Assembly: GCA_003484545.1 (NCBI GenBank)
Contig: DNCF01000541.1
Location: 1 to 13,188, forward strand
Length of the DNA: 13,188 bases
DNA from: Massilia sp.
Lineage (GTDB): Bacteria; Pseudomonadota; Gammaproteobacteria; Burkholderiales; Burkholderiaceae_D
Direction of reading: 5' to 3'
Shown here: in pieces, positions 1 to 6,790 of the stretch
Position numbering within the stretch: position 1 is the first letter of the stretch
Layout: each line of letters opens with the position of its first letter
Translations under genes and position numbers: made by a program
Notes under the pieces: model-generated
The model's database searches: none
Told to the model about the DNA's origin: nothing
What the model saw: the letters and a program-made list of their open reading frames with translations, nothing else

Positions 1-1463
1 CCGCCGTGCAGCTCGACCAGCTGGCGCACGATCGACAGGCCGAGCCCGAGGCCGCCGTGCTGGCGGGTGGTCGAGGTGTCGCCCTGGCGGAAGCGGTCGA
101 ACACGTAGGGCAGGAAGTCGGCGCGGATGCCGGCGCCGGTATCGCGTACGCGTATCGCGACCTGCTCCTCCTCGCGCCACAGCGCCACCTGGACCGTGCC
201 GCCGGCCGGCGTGAACTTGATCGCGTTCGACACCAGGTTCCACATCACCTGCTGCATGCGGCCGCTATCGGCCAGCACCGGGCCGGCCTCCTGGTCGAGC
301 TCGGCGTCGAGGCGGATGCGCTTGGCGAGCGCGGTCGGACCCAGCGATTCGACCACCGTGCCGACGAACTCGGCGGGCCGCACCGGCTGCAGGTCGAGCC
401 TGACCTTGCCCGACAGGATGCGGCTCATGTCGAGCAGGTCGTCGACCAGCTGGGCCTGGGCGCGCGCGTTGCGCTCGATCGTCTCGAGGCCCTTGCGCAG
501 CATCTCGTCGCCGACCGGCCCCCTCCCCAGCAGCTGCGACCAGCCGAGGATCGCATTGAGCGGGGTGCGCAGCTCGTGCGAGACGGTCGACAGGAATTCG
601 TCCTTCAGCTGGTTCAGGCGCTCGGCCTCGATGCGCGCCTCGACTTCATGCAGGTAGAGCGTCTTGCGCTCCTCCGCGATCGCCAGCGAGGCGTCCAGGC
701 TGGCCGCGCGCGCCTGCAGGCGTGCATCGTAGACCGACACCAGCAGGGCCACCAGCAGGATGCCGACGCTGACGACGGTGACGATCAGCGCCAGGTTGCG
801 CGGATTGATCCAGCCGTCGGCGGCCAGGCAGACGCTGCCGGCCGGGAAGCGCGCGGCCGCCATGCCGGTGTAGTGCATGCCGGCGACGGCGAAACCCATC
901 ACCAGCGCGGCGGCAAGCTGGACCAGCCAGGCGCCGGAAGCGCCCTGGCGCAGGCGAAAAGCGATCCACAGCGCGCCGGCCGAGGCGGCGACGGCGATCA
1001 GCACCGACAACGCGAACAGCAGCGGGTCGTATTCGATGCCTGGAGCCATGCGCATGGCGGCCATGCCGGTGTAATGCATCGCATTGATGCCCACGCCCAT
1101 CAGGAGTGCGCTCGAAGCCAGGTGGCGCGGCGCGAGGACGGGCGCACGCAGCTGCCACAGCGCCATGCCGCAGACCAGGATCGGCAGCAGCAGCGACAGC
1201 ACGGTGAGCGGCAGGTCGTAGCCCAGCGGGATCGGCAGGTGGAAGGCCAGCATGCCGACGAAGTGCATGGCCCAGATACCGCCGCCCATCGCCAGCGCGC
1301 CGCCGGCGGTCCAGGCCCAGCTGGCATAACCGTGCGCCTGCTTGACGCGGCCGGCCACGCTCAGCGCGGTATAGGACGCGAACACGGCGACCAGGACCGA
1401 GACCAGTACGAGCGATGGATCGTAGCGACCGATAAGCATGGGTTGATGGATCTCCAGGGACAT
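1..1463 (-). CDS. MHYT-domain hybrid-type membrane sensor histidine kinase (3' end outside window)
   Basis: This is an inner-membrane sensor kinase whose 487 visible residues run off the left edge of the window. The first ~245 residues are a hydrophobic multi-pass MHYT sensor, with repeats MHFVGM (66-71), MHYTGM (129-134) and MHYTGM (196-201). The family is proposed to bind a metal such as copper and sense a diatomic gas. A helical linker (~245-285) leads to the HisKA domain, with H-box SHELRTP and phospho-acceptor His296. The HATPase_c domain has an N-box (N409/N413), DTGAGI (441-446), FDRFRQG (455-461) and GLGLGLS (471-477), so the kinase looks intact. A receiver domain may follow beyond the edge; MHYT kinases of this type often have one, but that is not visible. 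The start used is ATG at 1463. A second ATG eight codons in (1439) would also give a family-like N-terminus, and neither has a strong ribosome site. The gene is divergent from the plus-strand gene at 1713, and no partner regulator is visible. Confidence 0.93.
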   Translation of the reverse strand, partial: MSLEIHQPMLIGRYDPSLVLVSVLVAVFASYTALSVAGRVKQAHGYASWAWTAGGALAMGGGIWAMHFVGMLAFHLPIPLGYDLPLTVLSLLLPILVCGMALWQLRAPVLAPRHLASSALLMGVGINAMHYTGMAAMRMAPGIEYDPLLFALSVLIAVAASAGALWIAFRLRQGASGAWLVQLAAALVMGFAVAGMHYTGMAAARFPAGSVCLAADGWINPRNLALIVTVVSVGILLVALLVSVYDARLQARAASLDASLAIAEERKTLYLHEVEARIEAERLNQLKDEFLSTVSHELRTPLNAILGWSQLLGRGPVGDEMLRKGLETIERNARAQAQLVDDLLDMSRILSGKVRLDLQPVRPAEFVGTVVESLGPTALAKRIRLDAELDQEAGPVLADSGRMQQVMWNLVSNAIKFTPAGGTVQVALWREEEQVAIRVRDTGAGIRADFLPYVFDRFRQGDTSTTRQHGGLGLGLSIVRQLVELHG

Positions 1464-1712
1464 GACAGGCGACGCCGTGCCTGCTCGCTGTCAATACGGG
1501 ATTGGCTGCCAGTATAGACCGGCTACCGCGGAGTGCGGGCCCGAGTGATGAAAAAGTTTACCGAAAGATACATATGATAACTGCTGGAAAGGTTTTGCAG
1601 GAGAATTGCGCTGCGTTTCGCGCACTTTGCGTGTTGTACCGAACCGATCAGGAAAAGACGCATGGGTATCGTCCTGTTTCCAATCGTGCAGGATTTTCAG
1701 CGGAGTTTTCTC

Positions 1713-2177
1713 ATGCAAAAACAGCAAGCAGGCATTGTCGGCGGCCTGATCGCGGGCGTACTGACCAGCGTCGTCATGCTGGCGGGCCGCAAGAGCGGCA
1801 TGTTGACGAAGACACTAGACCGCGATGCGGTCGACTGGATCGATGAGGTAGCCGATTCCCGTGAAAAGATCGGGGATGCGGGCACCACCGCGCTCGAGTT
1901 CGTCAATCACCTCGGCGCCTCGGCGGCGTTCGGCGCCGCCTGGCCGGCGTTGCGCGAACGCGTGCCCGGATTGTCCCCGCTCGCACTTGGGACGCTGTAC
2001 GGCACGGCGCTGTATGCCGTGAATATCGGCGCCATCGCCCCAGTCCTCGGGATCACCGAAGGCGAGATCCAGGCCGGACCGCGCAAGGCGGGCGAACGCT
2101 GGGCCATCCACGTGCTGCAGGCCGTCGCCACCGGCCTCATCGCCGAACGCCTGAGCGCCGGTTCGCGGCAGGGCTGA
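1713..2177 (+). CDS. Small predicted inner-membrane protein, family not firmly recognised (YagU/DUF1440-like pattern)
   Basis: A 154-residue protein with an alternation of hydrophobic stretches. One lies at residues 8-25, a weaker Gly/Ala-rich one at ~66-80, a long one at ~88-114, and a last one at ~130-147. Short charged loops separate them (for example D36-D55 and G117-R129), which suggests a small inner-membrane protein. The arrangement HLGASAAFG, then YG, then P-x-LG before a final helix with His133 loosely resembles YagU/DUF1440-type proteins. That resemblance is from memory and is not a firm assignment. The start is ATG 1713 because a CGGAG ribosome site sits at 1701-1705 with a 7-base spacer. 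An upstream in-frame start at 1662 would add 17 residues without a good ribosome site. It is the only convincing plus-strand gene in the window and ends convergently with the crotonase gene at 2243. Confidence 0.72.
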   Translation: MQKQQAGIVGGLIAGVLTSVVMLAGRKSGMLTKTLDRDAVDWIDEVADSREKIGDAGTTALEFVNHLGASAAFGAAWPALRERVPGLSPLALGTLYGTALYAVNIGAIAPVLGITEGEIQAGPRKAGERWAIHVLQAVATGLIAERLSAGSRQG

Positions 2178-2192
2178 CCCCTGCCCTGCAAA

Positions 2193-2221
2193 GACCGCCT
2201 CGCCGCACAGGCAAGGCGGTC
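2193..2221. terminator. Hairpin between convergent genes, possible bidirectional terminator
   Basis: GACCGCCT (2193-2200) pairs with AGGCGGTC (2214-2221). An inner GCC/GGC extension (2202-2204 with 2210-2212) leaves a 5-base loop GCACA. It lies in the 65-base gap between the stop at 2177 and the stop at 2243 of the two converging genes. Read on the minus strand the stem is followed by a short TTT, and on the plus strand there is no T run. Termination, if it occurs, may therefore be stronger for the leftward beta-oxidation transcript. Confidence 0.55.
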
Positions 2222-2242
2222 CCTGCTACACCAATCGCTACA

Positions 2243-3016
2243 TCAGTCGAACTTCGAAAAGTCCGGCTTGCGCTTCTGGAAGAAGGCGGTAAAGGCTTCC
2301 TTCGCCTCCGGGCCGACCAGCATGGCGCTGAACTGCTTGTTCTCGACGCCCATCGTCTCGGCGACGACGGCCGCGCGCGGACGCTTCATCAGCGCCTTGG
2401 TGGCGCGGATCGACGCGGCCGGCAGGGCGACCAGCTTGGCCGCCTGCGCCTGGGCGAAGGCCAGCAGTTCGGCGGCCGGCAGCACGCGCGCGACGATGCC
2501 CATCTCGAACGCTTCCTGGGCGCTGAAGGCTTCGCCCAGCATCAGCTTTTCGGCGGCGCGGGTGTAGCCGGCGGTCTGCGCGACCAGCAGCGACGAGGCG
2601 AATTCCGGGCACAGGCCGAGCTGGGTGAAGGGCATCGAGAATTTCGCGTTGTCGGCGCAATAGACCAGGTCGCAGTGCATCAGCATCGTGGTGCCGATGC
2701 CCACGGCGGCGCCGGCGACAGCGGCGACCACCGGCTTGGTGCAGCCTTCCAGTGCGCGCATGAACTGGAACACCGGGCGGTCTTCGGTCATCGCGCCTTC
2801 GCCGGTGTTGTTCAGGAAGTCGTCGAGGTCGTTACCGGCGGTGAAGATCTCCGGCTTGCCGGTGATCAGGACGGCGCGCACGGCCGGGTCCTGGTCCGCG
2901 GCCTTCAGCGCGTCGGCCATGGTCTGGTACATGGCGCCGGTGATCGCGTTCTTGCGCTCGACGCGGTCGAATTCGATGGTCAGGATGCCGTTTGCTTTGT
3001 TCGTTTGGATCGTCAT
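2243..3016 (-). CDS. Crotonase-fold enoyl-CoA hydratase/isomerase family protein, probably delta3-delta2-enoyl-CoA isomerase-like
   Basis: A 257-residue single-domain crotonase, the usual length. Oxyanion-hole segments are visible at FTAGNDL (58-64) and AAVGIG (103-108). In true hydratases two catalytic glutamates sit in GGGCE and, 20 residues later, in a PE motif. Here the equivalent positions are Thr110 and Phe130. Instead Glu138 appears in LGLCPEFASS, the place where delta3-delta2-enoyl-CoA isomerases keep their single catalytic Glu. I therefore favour isomerase activity (shifting the double bond of 3-enoyl-CoA intermediates from unsaturated fatty acids) over hydration, although automatic annotation would likely say enoyl-CoA hydratase. 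ATG 3016 is chosen because GGAG lies 8 bases upstream; an in-frame GTG at 3061 lies in repeat DNA. It is the last gene of the leftward beta-oxidation block, 136 bases past the thiolase, with a palindromic repeat between. Confidence 0.9.
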   Translation of the reverse strand: MTIQTNKANGILTIEFDRVERKNAITGAMYQTMADALKAADQDPAVRAVLITGKPEIFTAGNDLDDFLNNTGEGAMTEDRPVFQFMRALEGCTKPVVAAVAGAAVGIGTTMLMHCDLVYCADNAKFSMPFTQLGLCPEFASSLLVAQTAGYTRAAEKLMLGEAFSAQEAFEMGIVARVLPAAELLAFAQAQAAKLVALPAASIRATKALMKRPRAAVVAETMGVENKQFSAMLVGPEAKEAFTAFFQKRKPDFSKFD

Positions 3017-3050
3017 TGTTCTGTCTCCAGGATTTTTCGGGCACGAAAAA

Positions 3051-3098
3051 CAGGTGGGCACAGGGCGCCCACCCTACAGGGCGGCACGCTGTGCCCAC
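3051..3098. repeat. Inverted pair of REP-like palindromes (BIME-like)
   Basis: The first unit (3051-3077) is GGTGGGC (3053-3059), a 7-base loop and GCCCACC (3067-3073), followed by CTAC (3074-3077). Read on the minus strand it begins with GTAG, the tetranucleotide that heads RAYT-associated REP elements. A degenerate second unit in the opposite orientation follows: GGCAC (3083-3087), GCT, GTGCC (3091-3095), with CAC to 3098. The first unit is nearly identical to the one at 9457-9482, differing by a small indel in the loop. It sits 3' of the thiolase gene and upstream of the crotonase gene, where it could attenuate transcription or protect the upstream mRNA. Confidence 0.75.
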
Positions 3099-3152
3099 AC
3101 GGTGATCGGCAAGGATGCATCAACGACCACGCCGATGCATCCCCTGTTCGGA

Positions 3153-4349
3153 TTACACGCGCTCGATGATACCAGCCGCGCCCATGCCGGCGCCGACGCA
3201 CATCGTCACCATGCCGTACTTCAGGTTGTTGCGGCGCAGTGCGTGCACGACGGTCGCGGCGCGGATCGCACCGGTCGCGCCCAGCGGGTGGCCCAGGGCG
3301 ATCGCGCCGCCCATCGGGTTGACCTTGCTGGTGTCCAGGCCCAGGTCGCGGATCACGGCCAGCGCCTGTGCGGCGAAGGCTTCGTTCAGCTCGATCCAGT
3401 CCAGCTGGTCCTGGGTGATGCCGGCGGCGGCCAGCGCCGCAGGAATGGCGACCTTCGGACCGATGCCCATGATCTCCGGCGGCACGCCGCGCACGGCGAA
3501 CGAGGAGAACTTGGCCAGCGGGGTCAGGTTGTGCTCCTTGAGGATCTTCTCGCTGACGACGATCAGGGCGCCGGCGCCGTCCGACATCTGCGACGAGGTC
3601 GCGGCGGTGACGGTGCCCTTGGCGGCGAAGACCGGCTTCAGCTTCGCCATCGACTCGATGCTGGCGTCGGCGCGCGGGCCTTCGTCGGCGTCGACCGTGC
3701 GGCGCTTGACCGAAACTTCACCGGTGGCCAGGTTCGGCGTGCGGGTGACGATTTCGACCGGGGTGATCTCGTCCTTGAACAGGCCGGCCTGCTGGGCGGC
3801 AATCGCCCGGCGGTGCGATTCCAGGCCGAAGGCGTCCTGGTCTTCGCGCGACACCTTCCACTGCTGCGCCACCTTCTCGGCGGTCAGGCCCATGCCGTAG
3901 GCCAGGCCCACGTTCTCGTCCTTGAAGGTCTCCATGTTGATCGACGGGTGGTGGCCCATCATCGGGACCATCGACATCGATTCGACGCCGCCGGCGATCA
4001 TCACGTCGGCTTCGCCGACGCGGATGCGGTCCGCCGCCATGGCCAGGGCGGTGATGCCCGAGGCGCAGTAACGGTTGACGGTCACGCCGCCCACGGTGTT
4101 CGGCAGGCCGGCCAGCACCACCGAGTTACGGGCGATGTTGAAGCCCTGCTCCGCTTCCGGGAACGAGCAGCCGACGATGGCGTCGACGATCAGGGCCGGG
4201 TCCAGGTTCGGCACGGCGGCCATGGCGCCCTTGATCGCGGCGACCAGCAGGTCGTCCGGGCGGGTCTTGTTGAACATGCCGCGCGGCGCCTTGCCGATCG
4301 GGGTGCGGGTCGCTGCGACGATGTATGCGTCTTGAAGTTGTTTGCTCAT
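3153..4349 (-). CDS. fadA: Acetyl-CoA C-acyltransferase (3-ketoacyl-CoA thiolase), beta-oxidation
   Basis: A 398-residue thiolase, full length for the family. It should cleave 3-ketoacyl-CoA with free CoA to acetyl-CoA and a chain two carbons shorter, in the cytoplasm. The nucleophilic cysteine is Cys95 in NRYCASGI, where many thiolases have CSSG. GGVESMS (120-126), NEAFAAQ (322-328), GHPLGATG with His354 (353-360) and Cys384 in CVGAGMG complete the active site, so all catalytic residues are present. ATG 4349 is preceded by AGGACGA. It lies only 24 bases after the FadN-type gene and probably shares its mRNA. The order acyl-CoA dehydrogenase, FadN, FadA has the same gene content as the Bacillus fadNAE operon. 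An acetoacetyl-CoA or beta-ketoadipyl-CoA specificity cannot be excluded from sequence alone, but the neighbours argue for beta-oxidation. Confidence 0.93.
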   Translation of the reverse strand: MSKQLQDAYIVAATRTPIGKAPRGMFNKTRPDDLLVAAIKGAMAAVPNLDPALIVDAIVGCSFPEAEQGFNIARNSVVLAGLPNTVGGVTVNRYCASGITALAMAADRIRVGEADVMIAGGVESMSMVPMMGHHPSINMETFKDENVGLAYGMGLTAEKVAQQWKVSREDQDAFGLESHRRAIAAQQAGLFKDEITPVEIVTRTPNLATGEVSVKRRTVDADEGPRADASIESMAKLKPVFAAKGTVTAATSSQMSDGAGALIVVSEKILKEHNLTPLAKFSSFAVRGVPPEIMGIGPKVAIPAALAAAGITQDQLDWIELNEAFAAQALAVIRDLGLDTSKVNPMGGAIALGHPLGATGAIRAATVVHALRRNNLKYGMVTMCVGAGMGAAGIIERV

Positions 4350-4373
4350 GTTGGTCGTCCTGTCTGTTCAGCG

Positions 4374-6770
4374 TTAGTTGCGCACCGGTTTGCCGGTCTG
4401 CATCATGCCCATGATCCGCTCTTGCGTCTTCGGGTTGTTCAGCAGCGAGATGAAGGCCTTGCGTTCCATGTCCAGCAGCCACTGCTCGGACACCACGCTG
4501 CCCTGGTCGACGTCGCCGCCGGTCACGATCTCGGCGATGGTGTCGCCCAGGTGGTAGTCGTAGGCCGAGATGAAGCCGCCGTCACGCATGTTGACCAGCT
4601 GGCCGCGGATGGTCGCCCAGCCGTAGCGGCCGGTGACGGTCACGGGGCGCTGCAGCGGCGCGCGGTAGCCGGCATCGAACATCGAGCGCGCGGTGACCTT
4701 CGCCACGTGCAGCAGTTCGTACGGGTTGAAGACGATGATGTCGTCTTCCTTCAGGTAACCCATGGCCTTTGCTTCCAGGGCCGACTTCGACACCTGCGCG
4801 GTGGCCGCGTTGGTGAAACCGGTCTTCAGGAATTGCAGGATGTCGTTGCCCTTCGCTTCGGTGAAGGCGCGCACTGCCGCTTCCTTCAGGCCGCCGCCGG
4901 CAGGCACCAGGCCCACGCCGACTTCGACCAGGCCGATGTAGGACTCGATCGAGGCCACGCGCTTCGACGCGTGCAGGGCCATTTCGCAGCCGCCGCCCAG
5001 GGCCAGGCCGGCAACCGCCGCCACGACCGGGACGTTCGAGTACTTCATCTGCATGAAGGTGTCCTGCAGCTCCTTGACGATCGGCTCCATCGCTTTCGCG
5101 CCGCCGGTCATGAAGGCCGGCAGGGCCGATTGCAGGTCGGCGCCGGCCGAGAAGGCGCCGCCTTCGGTGGCGTCGGTATTCCAGATCACCAGGCCCTTGA
5201 AGTTCGCTTCCGCTTCCTTCAGGCCGCGCTGGATGCCCTTGATGACGCCGTCGCCGATGACGTGCATCTTGGTCTTGAGCGAGATGATCAGGACCTCGTC
5301 GCCGGTGTGCCACAGGCGCACCGAGTCGTCCTCGAACACGGTGGTGCCGGCGGTCTTGGCGTCTTGTGCGCCGGCGCCCAGCACCGGTGCACGGAAGGCC
5401 TGGCGCTCATACACAGGCAGGGTCGAACGCGGCACGTAGCTGTTCGACGAAGCCGAGTACGAACCCTCGGCGGTGTGCACGCCCTTCTCGGCGACCTGGC
5501 CTTCGAACACCCAGGCTGGCAGCGGTGCGTTGGTCAGCGCCTTGCCGGCGTCGATGTCTTCCTTGACCCACTGCGCGATCTGGGTCCAGCCGGCGGCTTG
5601 CCAGGTCTCGAACGGACCGACGCTCCAGCCGAAGCCCCAGCGCATCGCGAAGTCGACGTCGCGCGCGTTGTCGGCGATGGTGTCCAGGTGGAACGCGATG
5701 TAGTGGAAGGCGTCGCGGAAGATCGCCCACAGGAACTGCGCCTGCGGGTTGCTCGATTCGCGCATGGCCTTGAACTTCTTGACCGGGTCCTTTTCCTTCA
5801 GGATGCGCGCGACGATGTCGGCCGCCTTGGCGCCGCTCGGCACGTATTCGCCGGTCGCGAAGTCCAGGCGCTGGATATCCTTGCCGACCTTCTTGTAGAA
5901 GCCGCCGCCGGTCTTCTGGCCCAGGGCGCCCTTCTCGATCAGCTTGGCCAGGACCTCAGGCGTCTTGTACAGGCTGAAGAACGGGTCGTCCTGCAGGGTG
6001 TCCTGCATGGTCTTGATGACGTGGCCCATGGTGTCCAGGCCCACGACGTCGGCGGTACGGAAGGTGCCCGACTTGGCGCGGCCCAGCTTGGCGCCGGTCA
6101 GGTCGTCGACCACGTCCACCGACAGGCCGAACTTCTCGGCTTCGTGGATGGTGGCCAGCATGCCGAAGATGCCGACGCGGTTGGCGATGAAGTTCGGGGT
6201 GTCCTTCGCGCGCACCACGCCCTTGCCCAGCACGGAGGTCAGGAAGGTCTCGAGCTGGTCGAGGATTTCCGGCTTGGTCGAGGTGGTCGGGATCAGTTCG
6301 ACCAGGTGCATGTAGCGCGGCGGGTTGAAGAAGTGCACGCCGCAGAAGCGTGCCTTCAGTTCGTCATCAAAACCTTCGGCCAACGAATTGATCGACAGGC
6401 CCGACGTGTTTGAGGCGAAGATGGCGTTGGCGCCGATGTGCGGCGCGACCTTCTTGTACAGGTCGTGCTTCCAGTCCATGCGCTCGGCGATCGCTTCGAT
6501 GATCAGGTCGCAGCCGGCCAGCAGCTCGAGGTTGTCCTCGTAGTTGGCGACCTGGATCAGGGCGGCGTCTTCCTTGTTGCCCAGCGGCGCAGGCGACAGC
6601 TTCTTCAGGCCTTCGATGGCCTTCAGGACGATGCCGTTCTTGTTGCCTTCCTTGGCTGGAAGATCAAACAAAACGACAGGCACCTTGGCGTTGACGCAGT
6701 GCGCAGCGATCTGCGCGCCCATCACGCCCGCGCCCAGGACTGCAACTTTCTTCACGGTGAAATTGGTCAT
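4374..6770 (-). CDS. fadN: FadN-type bifunctional 3-hydroxyacyl-CoA dehydrogenase / enoyl-CoA hydratase
   Basis: A 798-residue two-domain enzyme carrying out two steps of beta-oxidation. The NAD-binding domain is N-terminal, with GAGVMG at 13-18. His146 (in GVHFFNP) and Glu158 form the likely catalytic pair, with Asn121 in SNTSGLS. The dehydrogenase C-terminal region follows, to about residue 440. A crotonase domain comes after (~480-680), with SAGADL (541-546), GGGCE with Glu596, and Glu616 exactly 20 residues on, so the hydratase site is intact. A tail of ~110 residues completes it. Dehydrogenase-first order is the reverse of E. coli FadB/FadJ (hydratase first) and matches Bacillus FadN and related proteobacterial proteins, hence the symbol. 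ATG 6770 has AGGGA seven bases upstream. It starts 20 bases after the acyl-CoA dehydrogenase gene ends and ends 24 bases before the thiolase. Confidence 0.93.
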   Translation of the reverse strand: MTNFTVKKVAVLGAGVMGAQIAAHCVNAKVPVVLFDLPAKEGNKNGIVLKAIEGLKKLSPAPLGNKEDAALIQVANYEDNLELLAGCDLIIEAIAERMDWKHDLYKKVAPHIGANAIFASNTSGLSINSLAEGFDDELKARFCGVHFFNPPRYMHLVELIPTTSTKPEILDQLETFLTSVLGKGVVRAKDTPNFIANRVGIFGMLATIHEAEKFGLSVDVVDDLTGAKLGRAKSGTFRTADVVGLDTMGHVIKTMQDTLQDDPFFSLYKTPEVLAKLIEKGALGQKTGGGFYKKVGKDIQRLDFATGEYVPSGAKAADIVARILKEKDPVKKFKAMRESSNPQAQFLWAIFRDAFHYIAFHLDTIADNARDVDFAMRWGFGWSVGPFETWQAAGWTQIAQWVKEDIDAGKALTNAPLPAWVFEGQVAEKGVHTAEGSYSASSNSYVPRSTLPVYERQAFRAPVLGAGAQDAKTAGTTVFEDDSVRLWHTGDEVLIISLKTKMHVIGDGVIKGIQRGLKEAEANFKGLVIWNTDATEGGAFSAGADLQSALPAFMTGGAKAMEPIVKELQDTFMQMKYSNVPVVAAVAGLALGGGCEMALHASKRVASIESYIGLVEVGVGLVPAGGGLKEAAVRAFTEAKGNDILQFLKTGFTNAATAQVSKSALEAKAMGYLKEDDIIVFNPYELLHVAKVTARSMFDAGYRAPLQRPVTVTGRYGWATIRGQLVNMRDGGFISAYDYHLGDTIAEIVTGGDVDQGSVVSEQWLLDMERKAFISLLNNPKTQERIMGMMQTGKPVRN

Positions 6771-6790
6771 GGTTTTATCCCTAGAAGCGG

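Noticed and set aside
646..1494. 282-codon minus-strand frame in the kinase region
   Set aside because: It is out of frame with the MHYT and kinase motifs; the correct frame starts at 1463 and runs to the window edge.
6..1517. 503-codon plus-strand open frame over the histidine kinase
   Set aside because: Gln/His/Arg/Asp-rich shadow translation. The minus-strand frame gives MHYT, H-box, N-box and G-box motifs in order.
2688..6413. 1241-codon plus-strand open frame antisense to fadN, fadA and the crotonase gene
   Set aside because: Its translation is rich in Arg, His, Ala, Gly and Val with no domain, and it lies opposite three genes with complete catalytic motifs. Long antisense frames are expected with high-GC third codon positions.
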